Source of the DNA: Polaribacter butkevichii
GTDB lineage: Bacteria; Bacteroidota; Bacteroidia; Flavobacteriales; Flavobacteriaceae
Assembly: GCF_038024105.1 (NCBI RefSeq)
Contig: NZ_CP150661.1
Location: 3,377,501 to 3,441,500, forward strand
DNA length: 64,000 nt
Direction of reading: 5' to 3'
Part shown: one piece after another, positions 25,996 to 34,542 of the stretch
Layout of the letters: every line of letters starts with the position of its first letter
Numbering within the stretch: position 1 is the first letter of the stretch
The notes under the pieces: model-generated
The model's input: the letters and a program-made list of their open reading frames with translations, nothing else
Told to the model about the DNA's origin: nothing
Databases searched by the model: none
Translations under genes and position numbers: made by a program

Positions 25996-27636
25996 TTATT
26001 TTTCTAAAACTTCATCAATTACAACTCCATTTGTACCGTTAGGAGATTCAATATTTAATAGGTTGGCAATTGTTGGTGCAATATCTGTAATATTGTATCT
26101 TTTTGATGACGAACCTTGTTTAATACCATTTCCATAGAAAATAATTGGTACATGTGTATCATAAGAATAACCAGAACCATGGCTTGTACCTGTTCTTGCG
26201 CTAATTAAAGTGGCTGGATTTGGAATCATAAAGACGTCTCCAGATAATTTTTGATTGTATCCGTTTTGAAGCGAATTTAATATGCCAGAAGAAAAATGTG
26301 TGGTTTGTAAAGTTCTTGCTGTTACTACTTTGTAAATGCCATCAAAATTAATAATTTCATCAGCTAATTTTTGAGCCACTGTGTTTGCATCTAAATTTAA
26401 AGACGCTATTTTTTCTTTATTTAAAAATATTTGATAGTTAGAAACGTTTTCTATCAATTCATCAGAATTAAAATACTTTTTAGTAGTTTCTATAACAAAT
26501 TCGTTAAACTTTTTTATGTTTAAATAATGAGCAGGAATTTTTAAAGATTGTAAATAGGCAGGTACGTGTACAGCTGCGTGATCTGCTGTTAAAAATAAAG
26601 TGTAGTTACCTTTTCCAACTTGTTGGTCTAGAAATTTAAAAAAGTCAGCTAAATCTTTGTCTAAACGTAAATAAGTATCTTCTGTTTCTACAGCAGAAAC
26701 GCCATATTTATGACCCACGTAATCTGTTGGAGAAAAACTAACAGCTAAAAAATCTGTATACTCCCCTTTACCAAGATTTTCACCTATAATTGCCGCTTTT
26801 GCAAAATCGGCAGTAAAAGTGTTCCCAGAAGGAACCGTTTTTATTAAGTCGAAATTTCCGTTTTTTGTACGTAAATCTTTTAAGTCTTTAGGAAAAGTAG
26901 GTGTTTTTTGCCCTTTTAATTTTCCTTCAAAAATATTATTGTCCGCTCTACTGTTTGTGTAGGTGTCAATGTTGTAAAGTGTTTTCCAAGGAGTATTTAA
27001 ATAATCATCGGCTTTATTATTAGTGTTAAAATCTTTTACCCATTGTGGCAGTTCATTCATGTAAAAAGTACTGGTAACCCAAGTGTTAAAATTACGGCCA
27101 TCATACCAAAAAGCTCCATTTGCAGTATGACCTGCAGGCAAAATAGCAGAACGATCTTTTATAGAAACCCCAATTGTTTTTCCATGCATGTTTTGCGCTA
27201 AATGTAATTGGTCTGTTATGGTTGATGTAAAAAGTCTCTTTGGAGATTTTTGACCATAATTACCATCATTACCAACGGTTTTAAAAGTAGCATCATCTAC
27301 ACAATAAATAGATTTTTTAAGGTATTTATCATACCAATTATTAGAAATAATACCATGTTCACTTGGTGTGGTTCCTGTATAAATAGAGGTGTGACCAACA
27401 GCCGTATATGTTGGTATATAGTTGTAATGTGCATTTTCTAATGAAAATCCATCTTTTAAAATTCTATTAAATCCGTCTTTCCCATATCTATCAGCAAACC
27501 TAGTTAAATAATCATATCTCATTTGGTCGATAACAATACCAACTACCAATTTTGGTTTTTTATTTTGTGATGTTAGTTTTGTGTTTCCTGAAAAAATAAA
27601 TAAACAGATTAAACTAAAAATAAATTTGAATTTCAT
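25996..27636 (-). CDS. pafA: alkaline phosphatase PafA
   Basis: 546 residues with signal peptide (ends IFSGNTKLTSQ). Alkaline phosphatase superfamily: metal site I VVGIVIDQMRYDY near 33-45, Thr nucleophile region TYTAVGHTSIYTG near 93-106, SFSPTDYVGHKYG near 305, TADHAAVHVPA near 352, and a late His in SGYSYDTHVPIIFYG near 490. PafA is the calcium-dependent, phosphate-insensitive periplasmic phosphatase of flavobacteria, releasing phosphate from organic esters. Monocistronic, diverging from the Mla operon. Confidence 0.92.
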   Translation of the reverse strand: MKFKFIFSLICLFIFSGNTKLTSQNKKPKLVVGIVIDQMRYDYLTRFADRYGKDGFNRILKDGFSLENAHYNYIPTYTAVGHTSIYTGTTPSEHGIISNNWYDKYLKKSIYCVDDATFKTVGNDGNYGQKSPKRLFTSTITDQLHLAQNMHGKTIGVSIKDRSAILPAGHTANGAFWYDGRNFNTWVTSTFYMNELPQWVKDFNTNNKADDYLNTPWKTLYNIDTYTNSRADNNIFEGKLKGQKTPTFPKDLKDLRTKNGNFDLIKTVPSGNTFTADFAKAAIIGENLGKGEYTDFLAVSFSPTDYVGHKYGVSAVETEDTYLRLDKDLADFFKFLDQQVGKGNYTLFLTADHAAVHVPAYLQSLKIPAHYLNIKKFNEFVIETTKKYFNSDELIENVSNYQIFLNKEKIASLNLDANTVAQKLADEIINFDGIYKVVTARTLQTTHFSSGILNSLQNGYNQKLSGDVFMIPNPATLISARTGTSHGSGYSYDTHVPIIFYGNGIKQGSSSKRYNITDIAPTIANLLNIESPNGTNGVVIDEVLEK

Positions 27637-27744
27637 AAGGGTATAATTAAATTATTGATCAAAAGTAATTATTTTTTGTTTTGATATGGTCAATTTAACT
27701 TTCTATTAATGATATTTTAATACTTTAGCACAAAATTAAAATGA

Positions 27745-28485
27745 ATGAATTACCTAGAACATATTGGTAAATATTTTATGATGTTAGGTAGAGTTTTTAA
27801 AAAACCGCAAAAAGGAAAGGTTTTTTATGAGGCTTTACTAAAAGAAATTGATGATTTAGGCTTAAAGTCTTTAGGTATAATAATGTTTATTTCCTTTTTT
27901 ATAGGAGGTGTAATTGCATTGCAAACGGCTTTAAACTTAGACAATCCATTTATTCCGAAATCTTTAATAGGTTTTGCTGCAAAACGTTCTATTATTTTAG
28001 AGTTTGCACCTACTTTTTGTTCTATTATTTTAGCGGGTAAAGTAGGGTCTTATATAACATCTAGTATTGGTACAATGCGTGTTACAGAACAAATTGATGC
28101 GTTAGAAGTTATGGGTATAAATGCACTAAGTCATTTGGTGTTACCTAAAGTTTTAGCAACCGTTTTCTTTTATCCTTTCTTAATATCATTAGGTATGTTT
28201 TTAGGTATTTTAGGAGGCTGGGTTACAGGTGTTTTATCTGGTCTTTTTTCTGGAGCAGACTATATAGAAGGTATACAAACCGATTTTGATCCATTTTTAT
28301 TAACATATGCTATTATTAAAACTTTAATTTTTGCGTTTTTAATAGCTACTGTGCCATCTTATCATGGTTATTATGTAAAAGGAGGTTCTATAGCTGTTGG
28401 TAAAGCAAGTACACAAGCGGTGGTTTGGACAACTATTTTAATTGTAATTGCAAATTATTTTTTAACTCAAATGCTTTTAACCTAA
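27745..28485 (+). CDS. MlaE family lipid transport permease
   Basis: 246 residues, five to six membrane segments. The MlaE/YrbE signature lies around FIGGVIALQTALNL and GTMRVTEQIDALEVMGI (about 105-125). With the ATPase encoded 3 bp downstream it forms an inner-membrane ABC system that moves phospholipids between the membranes and keeps the outer membrane asymmetric. The MlaD substrate-binding gene is not adjacent, unlike in enterobacteria. Confidence 0.92.
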   Translation: MNYLEHIGKYFMMLGRVFKKPQKGKVFYEALLKEIDDLGLKSLGIIMFISFFIGGVIALQTALNLDNPFIPKSLIGFAAKRSIILEFAPTFCSIILAGKVGSYITSSIGTMRVTEQIDALEVMGINALSHLVLPKVLATVFFYPFLISLGMFLGILGGWVTGVLSGLFSGADYIEGIQTDFDPFLLTYAIIKTLIFAFLIATVPSYHGYYVKGGSIAVGKASTQAVVWTTILIVIANYFLTQMLLT

Positions 28486-28488
28486 AAA

Positions 28489-29262
28489 ATGATAGAAGTA
28501 AATAATTTACATAAAGGTTTTGGAGACGTAAAAGTATTAAAAGGTATTACAGCTACTTTTCTACCTGGAGAAACAAGTTTAATCATTGGTGAAAGTGGTT
28601 CTGGTAAAACAGTATTTATAAAGTCACTAATTGGTTTACACATGCCAGAAGAAGGGACTATTGCTTTTGATGGAAGAATTAATACGCAATTTACAGAAAA
28701 CGAAAAACAACAATGGAGGCAAGAAATTGGGATGGTTTTTCAGGGGAGTGCATTGTTTGATTCTCAAACCGTAGAAGAAAATGTGATGTTTCCATTAAAA
28801 ATGTTTACAAATAAACCTTTCGAGGAAATGTTAGAGCGTGTAAACTTTGTTTTAAAAAGAGTCAACTTAGAAAATTCAAATAAAAAATTACCTGCAGAAT
28901 TATCTGGTGGAATGCAAAAAAGAGTTGCCATTGCAAGAGCCATTGTTATGAATCCTAAATACTTGTTTTGTGATGAACCTAACTCGGGCTTAGATCCTCG
29001 TACTGCCATTGTAATAGATAAATTGATTCAAGAAATTACAGATGAATATAAAATTACAACTGTAATTAATACCCATGATATGAATTCTGTGATGGAAATT
29101 GGAGAAAAAATAATTTTTTTAAAGGATGGTAAAAAAGCTTGGGAAGGAACTAGTGAAGATATATTTAAAACTGATAATGAGGCTGTTGTAAGTTTTGTGT
29201 ATTCGTCTAATTTATTTAAGAAAGTTAGAGAGGCGTATTTAAATGAAAAAAGATATAAATAG
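28489..29262 (+). CDS. MlaF-like ABC transporter ATP-binding protein
   Basis: 257 residues. Walker A GESGSGKT (about 34-41), Q-loop VFQGSALFDSQTVEENV, signature LSGGMQKRV, Walker B LFCDEPNSGLDP and switch His in INTHDMNSV. The LSGGMQ signature and the short Q-loop are usual in MlaF/Mkl. It powers the preceding MlaE permease. The tRNA promoter begins 2 bp after the stop codon. Confidence 0.93.
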   Translation: MIEVNNLHKGFGDVKVLKGITATFLPGETSLIIGESGSGKTVFIKSLIGLHMPEEGTIAFDGRINTQFTENEKQQWRQEIGMVFQGSALFDSQTVEENVMFPLKMFTNKPFEEMLERVNFVLKRVNLENSNKKLPAELSGGMQKRVAIARAIVMNPKYLFCDEPNSGLDPRTAIVIDKLIQEITDEYKITTVINTHDMNSVMEIGEKIIFLKDGKKAWEGTSEDIFKTDNEAVVSFVYSSNLFKKVREAYLNEKRYK

Positions 29263-29263
29263 A

Positions 29264-29294
29264 TTTGGTTTATTTAAAATAAAGCATATCTTTG
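29264..29294 (+). promoter_or_regulatory. promoter of the first tRNA-Lys
   Basis: -33 TTTG (29264-29267) and -7 TATCTTTG (29287-29294), 19 bp apart. The bases after the -7 box (CAGCCGCTAAAA) recur after the tRNA-Asp promoter, so this transcript start region is shared. Confidence 0.75.
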
Positions 29295-29318
29295 CAGCCG
29301 CTAAAAAGGAAATAAATT

Positions 29319-29391
29319 GACCTGGTAGCTCAGTTGGTAGAGCATCTCCCTTTTAAGGAGAGGGTCCTGGGTTCGAGCCCCAGCCCGGTCA
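29319..29391 (+). tRNA. tRNA-Lys (UUU), copy 1
   Basis: 73 nt. D-arm GCTC/GAGC, anticodon stem TCTCC/GGAGA with loop CTTTTAA (anticodon TTT), T-arm CTGGG/CCCAG with TTCGAGC. Acceptor GACCTGG pairs with CCCGGTC except for a T-C at the fifth position. CCA is not encoded. Confidence 0.95.
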
Positions 29392-29402
29392 CAATAAGTT
29401 AA

Positions 29403-29433
29403 GAACTTCATAGAAATGTGAAGTTTTTTTTAT
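29403..29433 (+). terminator. terminator after tRNA-Lys 1
   Basis: Stem AACTTCA / TGAAGTT, then eight T. Confidence 0.75.
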
Positions 29434-29509
29434 AAGATAATCACTTTAAAAAAATGATTATCTTGATTAAAAAAAAATATCTTTTCAGGCAATAAGATAA
29501 AAAACTAAA

Positions 29510-29582
29510 GACCTGGTAGCTCAGTTGGTAGAGCATCTCCCTTTTAAGGAGAGGGTCCTGGGTTCGAGCCCCAGCCCGGTCA
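29510..29582 (+). tRNA. tRNA-Lys (UUU), copy 2
   Basis: Identical over all 73 nt to the copy at 29319, including the acceptor mismatch. Upstream is a near-consensus TATCTTTT box (29478-29485), so it may have its own promoter. Confidence 0.95.
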
Positions 29583-29585
29583 CTT

Positions 29586-29617
29586 AAAAAGCTTCACATT
29601 TTTTGTGAAGCTTTTTT
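29586..29617 (+). terminator. terminator after tRNA-Lys 2
   Basis: Stem AAAAAGCTTCACA / TGTGAAGCTTTTT with a short T loop, then T-run. Confidence 0.85.
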
Positions 29618-29760
29618 TATTTATAAATATTTAGAATAGGTTGTACTTTAAAATACATTCCTTTTTTTTTAAAAAGTGTTAATTTTTTATTGTCTAGTAA
29701 TTATAGATAAAAAAAATAACAGAAAAAGAGAAGAAAGTTTTTTTTATACAAAAAAGATGT

Positions 29761-29768
29761 TATATTTG
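29761..29768 (+). promoter_or_regulatory. -7 box of tRNA-Asp promoter
   Basis: TATATTTG followed by CAGCCGCTAAAA, the same initial transcribed bases as for the first tRNA-Lys. Confidence 0.65.
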
Positions 29769-29785
29769 CAGCCGCTAAAAGCAAC

Positions 29786-29859
29786 GGTCTGGTAGTTCAG
29801 CTGGTTAGAATACCTGCCTGTCACGCAGGGGGTCGCGGGTTCGAGTCCCGTCCAGACCG
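29786..29859 (+). tRNA. tRNA-Asp (GUC)
   Basis: 74 nt. Acceptor GGTCTGG/CCAGACC, anticodon stem CCTGC/GCAGG with loop CTGTCAC (anticodon GTC), T-arm GCGGG/CCCGT region with TTCGAGT, discriminator G as usual for tRNA-Asp. CCA not encoded. Confidence 0.95.
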
Positions 29860-29860
29860 C

Positions 29861-29892
29861 AAAAAGCACTTCATTTATGAAGTGCTTTTTTT
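29861..29892 (+). terminator. terminator after tRNA-Asp
   Basis: Stem AAAAAGCACTTCAT / ATGAAGTGCTTTTT with a two-base loop and T-run. Confidence 0.85.
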
Positions 29893-30001
29893 GTATAATA
29901 ACTTTTTTTAAATGGTAATCTGTATTTTTTTTGAGTAAAATTATAAAAATTATTTTCAGACAACTTTTTTTGTATCTTTCACTCCTTAGAAATTAGTAAT
30001 T

Positions 30002-31483
30002 ATGGAAGAAAAGAATTTAATTGATGAAACAGCAGATCAATCTAAGCAAGATGTAAAAGATGGTGCTATAGGATTACTTTCTAGTATCAAAAAATATTTA
30101 AAAGAACTTTTAGATTTTAGACATGATACAGATCATGAAGCAACTATAGAAGCTATTAAGGCAGATATTCCTTTTAAAGGAGCTACAGCTTGGATTCTTA
30201 TTTTTGCTGTATTTGTGGCCTCTATTGGGTTGAATGCAGATTCTACTGCAGTTGTAATTGGTGCCATGTTAATATCGCCATTAATGGGGCCTATTCTTGG
30301 TATTGGTAGTGCTTTTGCAATAAATGATATTGATGTTTTTAAAAAATCGTTAGTAAGTCTTGCTACAATGATTGTTTTAAGTTTATTAGCGTCATTTGTC
30401 TTTTTCTATTTTTTTCCATTAAGCGAAGACACCTCAGAGTTGTTAGGTAGAACAAAACCGGATATTAGAGATGTATTAATTGCCTTTTTTGGTGGTTTGG
30501 CATTAATGGTTGCAAGAACAAAAAAGGGGACCGTTGCCTCGGTAATTTTTGGAGTAGCAATTGCTACCGCTTTAATGCCGCCTTTATGTACTGCTGGTTA
30601 TGGATTGGCAAAAGGGTTTTCTGGAGATTCAGTAGGGTTTACGTATGCTTTTGGAGCAATGTATTTATTTACTATTAATACTATCTTTATTGCTTTGGCA
30701 ACATTTTTAGTGTTAAAACTGTTGAGTTTTCCAATGCATAAATATGCAAATGCAGCCAGAAGAAAACGATATGCAACTGTTGCAACAGTTGTGGGTATTG
30801 CAGTAATGATACCTGCTTTTTATACATTTATACATGCTTTAAATGAAAGCAGAATGACTTCTGAACTAAAGAAGTTTGTAAATTCTGAAATTAAAACAAT
30901 TACCGAATTACAATTAATAGAGCAAGAGCCTTTAATATCTGATAAAGTACTAAAGCTTAACTTTTTTAATGAAGTGCCAGAAAGTACAGTAAACGTATTG
31001 TACAATCAGCTAAGAAATAATGATCAGTATAAAAATATAAAAGATTTTAAGTTAGATATTAAAGGAAGTGATACCAAGAGTTTCGATTTAATTACAACGG
31101 CATATAATGATAAAAGGCAAGAGTTAGCGGAAAGTAAAAATATAATTGCCGGACTTCAAAAAGAAATTGAAGATTTAAGAGGAACCGTATCTAATTTAAA
31201 CTATAGATTAGAGCAAGGTGTGTTGGGTGAGAGTAACAAAGCAATCGCTTTTAGTACTGTTGTAAAGGATGCTAAAATTAGATATCAAGATATTAGAGAA
31301 ATTGGTTTTGCAAGAGTATTGTCTTCTAAAGATTTTATAGAAATAGATACCATACCAATGGCAATTATAAAATGGAATACAAGTATACCAGATAGTATTA
31401 TTCAGTTTAAAGAAAAAGAATTAAGAACCTGGTTGCAAAAAGAAATGAGTTTAGATACACTGTTTATTAAAAGAGAATATTAA
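30002..31483 (+). CDS. DUF389 family membrane protein
   Basis: 493 residues. A short hydrophilic N-terminus is followed by the DUF389 core of about six membrane segments (about 60-280), with the family motif LNADSTAVVIGAMLISPLMGP near 75-95. The C-terminal 200 residues are soluble and include a coiled coil (ESKNIIAGLQKEIEDLRGTV, about 370-400). Members are proposed transporters without assigned substrate. Monocistronic, with a strong terminator. Confidence 0.85.
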   Translation: MEEKNLIDETADQSKQDVKDGAIGLLSSIKKYLKELLDFRHDTDHEATIEAIKADIPFKGATAWILIFAVFVASIGLNADSTAVVIGAMLISPLMGPILGIGSAFAINDIDVFKKSLVSLATMIVLSLLASFVFFYFFPLSEDTSELLGRTKPDIRDVLIAFFGGLALMVARTKKGTVASVIFGVAIATALMPPLCTAGYGLAKGFSGDSVGFTYAFGAMYLFTINTIFIALATFLVLKLLSFPMHKYANAARRKRYATVATVVGIAVMIPAFYTFIHALNESRMTSELKKFVNSEIKTITELQLIEQEPLISDKVLKLNFFNEVPESTVNVLYNQLRNNDQYKNIKDFKLDIKGSDTKSFDLITTAYNDKRQELAESKNIIAGLQKEIEDLRGTVSNLNYRLEQGVLGESNKAIAFSTVVKDAKIRYQDIREIGFARVLSSKDFIEIDTIPMAIIKWNTSIPDSIIQFKEKELRTWLQKEMSLDTLFIKREY

Positions 31484-31517
31484 ATAAAAAAAGCTTCCTA
31501 TTTGGAAGCTTTTTTTA
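31484..31517 (+). terminator. terminator after the DUF389 gene
   Basis: Stem AAAAAAGCTTCC / GGAAGCTTTTTT with loop TATTT, followed by T. A-rich on the far side, so it may also serve the convergent SprT gene. Confidence 0.85.
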
Positions 31518-31557
31518 TTGAGTTTCTTATAAAATAAATTCAGAAACCGTAATACTT

Positions 31558-32154
31558 TTAGTCGTTTTTATAGAATTCTATTTCTACATTCTGATTGAAT
31601 AAATACACCTTATTATTACTCATATTTAAACATTCAAAACGTGTTCTGCGTTTATTACCTCTTTTGTAAATAGTATTTTTAAAGACAAACAAACTTCCAA
31701 AAGGTATTTCGAAAATAAAATTCTTACCAGTTTCGGCTACATTTCCTCTTAAAGCTAAAGATAAATCTACATCAGCATCTGTACTTGCTTTTGGATTTTT
31801 AAAATACTTGGCTAAATAAGGAAGCATTTCCATTGGGTAAATTTCTGGACGTAAAAATGGCAACATTAAATGCTGAAAGATCATTTTCCATTCTTTACCA
31901 TGTGGTTGTACTCTTCCAAATTTTTGATGTGTTACGTGATGCGCAATTTCATGCACTAAGGTTAACAAAAATTGATATTTGTTTAGGTTGTTGTTAACGG
32001 TTATTTGAAATTGTCCGTTTGGTAGTTTTCTAAAATCGCCATGTTTTGTTTCTCTCTGATTTACAATTTTTAAGGTAAAATTATGATCATTGATCAGGAA
32101 TTCTATAAAAGGAATTGCTTTTGGCGGAACGAAATTTTGATAATTAGAACTCAA
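31558..32154 (-). CDS. SprT-like zinc metallopeptidase domain protein
   Basis: 198 residues. Zinc site HEIAHH in TLVHEIAHHVTHQKFG near 78-92, then PHGKEWK with the third ligand region. The C-terminal part has no Cys4 zinc ribbon, unlike E. coli SprT. SprT/Spartan domains degrade DNA-bound proteins in eukaryotes; the bacterial role is unknown. It lies 12 bp after the SDR gene and is likely co-transcribed with it. Confidence 0.88.
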   Translation of the reverse strand: MSSNYQNFVPPKAIPFIEFLINDHNFTLKIVNQRETKHGDFRKLPNGQFQITVNNNLNKYQFLLTLVHEIAHHVTHQKFGRVQPHGKEWKMIFQHLMLPFLRPEIYPMEMLPYLAKYFKNPKASTDADVDLSLALRGNVAETGKNFIFEIPFGSLFVFKNTIYKRGNKRRTRFECLNMSNNKVYLFNQNVEIEFYKND

Positions 32155-32166
32155 TTGATACGCTTT

Positions 32167-32847
32167 TTACGGATTTGTAGATGAAACTTGTAATACTTTT
32201 CCGTTATAATACTTATTACCTGTTAAAGAAAAATCAAAGATATAGTTTGCCATTTCTGTAGCTGATATTGGTGCAACGTATCCAGGAAAAGCTTCTTCTA
32301 ACATTTCTGTTTGTACAGCACCTAAAGCCAAAACATTAAAAGCTATTTGTTGTTCTTTGTATTCTTCTGCTAGTAATTCTGATAAAGTAATTACAGCGCC
32401 TTTGGCGGATGAATAAGCAGCTAAACCAGGAAATTTTAAACTTCCTTGAATTCCGCCCATAGAACTAATTGTTACCACATGACTTCCTTTCTGTAGAAAT
32501 GGAATCATTAACTTGGTAATTTCCGCAACAGCAAAAACATTTACTTTATAGACTTCTAAAAAATCATCCGAAGATAATTCGGTAAAAGGTTTATTGATTA
32601 AACTTCCAGCGTTATTGATTAAGATATCAACTTGCTTCCAGCTTTTTTTGATGAAATGAGTTACCTTTTCTAAATCTGAATTTATTGATAAATCAACAGA
32701 AATTATCGTAATATTTTTATGATTAAAGTCTAAAAGTGGTTTTGTATTTCTAGATAAGGCTAAAACTTGATGCCCTTTTTCTGCAAATTGTTTGGCAAGT
32801 TCAAAACCAATTCCTCGGCTTGTTCCTGTAATAACTACATTTTTCAT
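32167..32847 (-). CDS. SDR family oxidoreductase
   Basis: 226-residue short-chain dehydrogenase. Cofactor motif TGTSRGIGFELA (TGxxxGIG, residues 7-18), NNAG near 78-81, and catalytic Ser, Tyr and Lys in ISSMGGIQ and YSSAKGAV (Tyr-x-x-x-Lys near 147-151). The Arg in the glycine-rich motif suggests NADPH preference. Substrate unknown. Cytoplasmic. Confidence 0.92.
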   Translation of the reverse strand: MKNVVITGTSRGIGFELAKQFAEKGHQVLALSRNTKPLLDFNHKNITIISVDLSINSDLEKVTHFIKKSWKQVDILINNAGSLINKPFTELSSDDFLEVYKVNVFAVAEITKLMIPFLQKGSHVVTISSMGGIQGSLKFPGLAAYSSAKGAVITLSELLAEEYKEQQIAFNVLALGAVQTEMLEEAFPGYVAPISATEMANYIFDFSLTGNKYYNGKVLQVSSTNP

Positions 32848-32909
32848 TTGTAAAAATTTAAAGAAGCAATTTACTTAAAATAATTAGGATACAATTAAAA
32901 GAATAGAAG

Positions 32910-34427
32910 TTACTCTTCTTTCTCAAAAACAATATGTTGGTATGCACCAATATCTGCATTTGTAGTTCTGTCTACACCTAAAATATCCGTAGTAATACCA
33001 GTTGATTTTGCCTTGTTAATAGCGTCAGATTTTTCGCCAATAATAAAATCATTTTTTTGAGTATTTCTAAAATCAGCGTTTCCATTTAAAATGATGTCTT
33101 GGTAAGAAGTACTGGTAAAATCTAAGGCTTCATTGTCTATAAAAGAGTCATTAGTATCATTAAATTTAATCATAGAGTTGCTAACATTATAATTAAATAT
33201 TCCGCCACCATCTACTTTGTCTAAAACAAACTCTATGTTATTATTTCCATCAAAAATACAATTGGTAAAGTTGGCAGCCTGTAAATTTCTGGTTTCAATT
33301 ATCTCTTGTCCAGAAGCATCTGTATAGGTAAAAAAGTTATTTACCAAAACAGCAGGTAATTGACGTAAGCCATTGTTCCAATAGTTGGCAAATGTAGCAT
33401 GCGTAAAATTATAAGTACCGCCAACAGTTGCCGCTAAAGAAACCTGACCTGCAGAACCAACAACCACGTTGTTTGCTTCTATATTGGTTTCTCTACCTAG
33501 AATTCCGTAGCTAGAATGATTGTAAATTTCTGTGTTTTGTAGTTTTAGAGTTGGGGTAGAAGGTGTGCCAATACTATCAACCAAAACACCAATAATTCCA
33601 TTTTTAATAATAGCGTGGTTTATTTCATTGTTTTTGCTTCCTGCACGCATCCAAATAGTTCCCCATTGTCCTGCAGTTTCACTAAAAGAATGCTCTAACC
33701 TGTCACCTTCAAAAATTACTTTATCAGAAAGTGTTCCGTTTACCTTTAGGGTTCCTTTATCATCTACAATTAAACCAGAATTATCATGAAAATAAACTTT
33801 TGCTCCGGCTTCTATGGTTAATGTTTTGTTAGCTGGTACTGCGGCAAAACCATAAATAACGGTTGGTTTTACATTTGTAAAAGTTAATTCGGTGTTGGTT
33901 AAAAAACGACCTTTTAAAGTTGTAGGCTCTCCGTTTAAAGTTAAACTATCTATTTTCATAGAGATTGCATCTTTACCAGGATAGATAAAGTTTGCATCTT
34001 GTACTAAAGTAACTAAATCTACCTTTTGTTGGTTGGTACCGTTATCAAACAAAATCTTGTCTGTGTATAATGGATTTACAACATTGTTAGCATCAATAGT
34101 GGTTTCTACAAAAATAAAAATACTGTCTTTAGCAAGAATATCAATGTTTTTAAAATCTTTACCTGGTATTCCGTCTACATTTAATCTGTAGTTAGAATTT
34201 GTGCCGTTTTCTAATTTAATTTCTGGAATTGTAATAGCATTGCTTCCACGATTATAAACCTTTAAATTGTATGTTGATGAACCAATATTTGTAAATACTG
34301 TGTCTAAAAAAACGGTGTCTTTAGAGAATTCTAATGCACCAAAACTTGGCGTTGTATTAAAATCTTTTCTACAAGAACTTACAGAGATAAAGGCAATACA
34401 AATAATAAAAGAAATAAAGTAACGCAT
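32910..34427 (-). CDS. parallel beta-helix lipoprotein
   Basis: 505 residues. Lipoprotein signal ending VSSCRKD (Cys near 19). Residues about 25-130 look like an immunoglobulin-type domain (FSKDTVFLDTVFTNIGS, VYNRGSNAITI). Residues about 190-480 are a right-handed beta-helix of the right-handed parallel repeat class, with AGAKVYFHDNSGLIVDDKGT and many NN/GI turns, ending in ILGVDRTTNADIGAYQ, the usual end of such 'choice-of-anchor' proteins. Surface adhesin or carbohydrate-active role is possible; no catalytic residues assigned. Confidence 0.8.
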   Translation of the reverse strand: MRYFISFIICIAFISVSSCRKDFNTTPSFGALEFSKDTVFLDTVFTNIGSSTYNLKVYNRGSNAITIPEIKLENGTNSNYRLNVDGIPGKDFKNIDILAKDSIFIFVETTIDANNVVNPLYTDKILFDNGTNQQKVDLVTLVQDANFIYPGKDAISMKIDSLTLNGEPTTLKGRFLTNTELTFTNVKPTVIYGFAAVPANKTLTIEAGAKVYFHDNSGLIVDDKGTLKVNGTLSDKVIFEGDRLEHSFSETAGQWGTIWMRAGSKNNEINHAIIKNGIIGVLVDSIGTPSTPTLKLQNTEIYNHSSYGILGRETNIEANNVVVGSAGQVSLAATVGGTYNFTHATFANYWNNGLRQLPAVLVNNFFTYTDASGQEIIETRNLQAANFTNCIFDGNNNIEFVLDKVDGGGIFNYNVSNSMIKFNDTNDSFIDNEALDFTSTSYQDIILNGNADFRNTQKNDFIIGEKSDAINKAKSTGITTDILGVDRTTNADIGAYQHIVFEKEE

Positions 34428-34445
34428 ATATTTAGTTTCTGTTTG

Positions 34446-34496
34446 CTCGAGTGCAGTTAAGAGATTGTATTAAGGTCTCAATTACGCTCAATCTAA
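34446..34496. repeat. decayed copy of the TCGAGCGCAGTCGAGA hairpin repeat
   Basis: Left arm CTCGAGTGCAGTTAAGAG, spacer ATTGTATTAAG, right arm TCTCAATTACGCTCAATCT. It aligns along its length with the intact copy at 53437-53489 but both arms carry substitutions and no longer pair well. It lies between the beta-helix lipoprotein and the glutaminyl cyclase genes, without an ORF. Confidence 0.6.
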
Positions 34497-34542
34497 TGTT
34501 ATTATGTAATGATCTAAACAATAGAACTTTTAATTAATTCAA

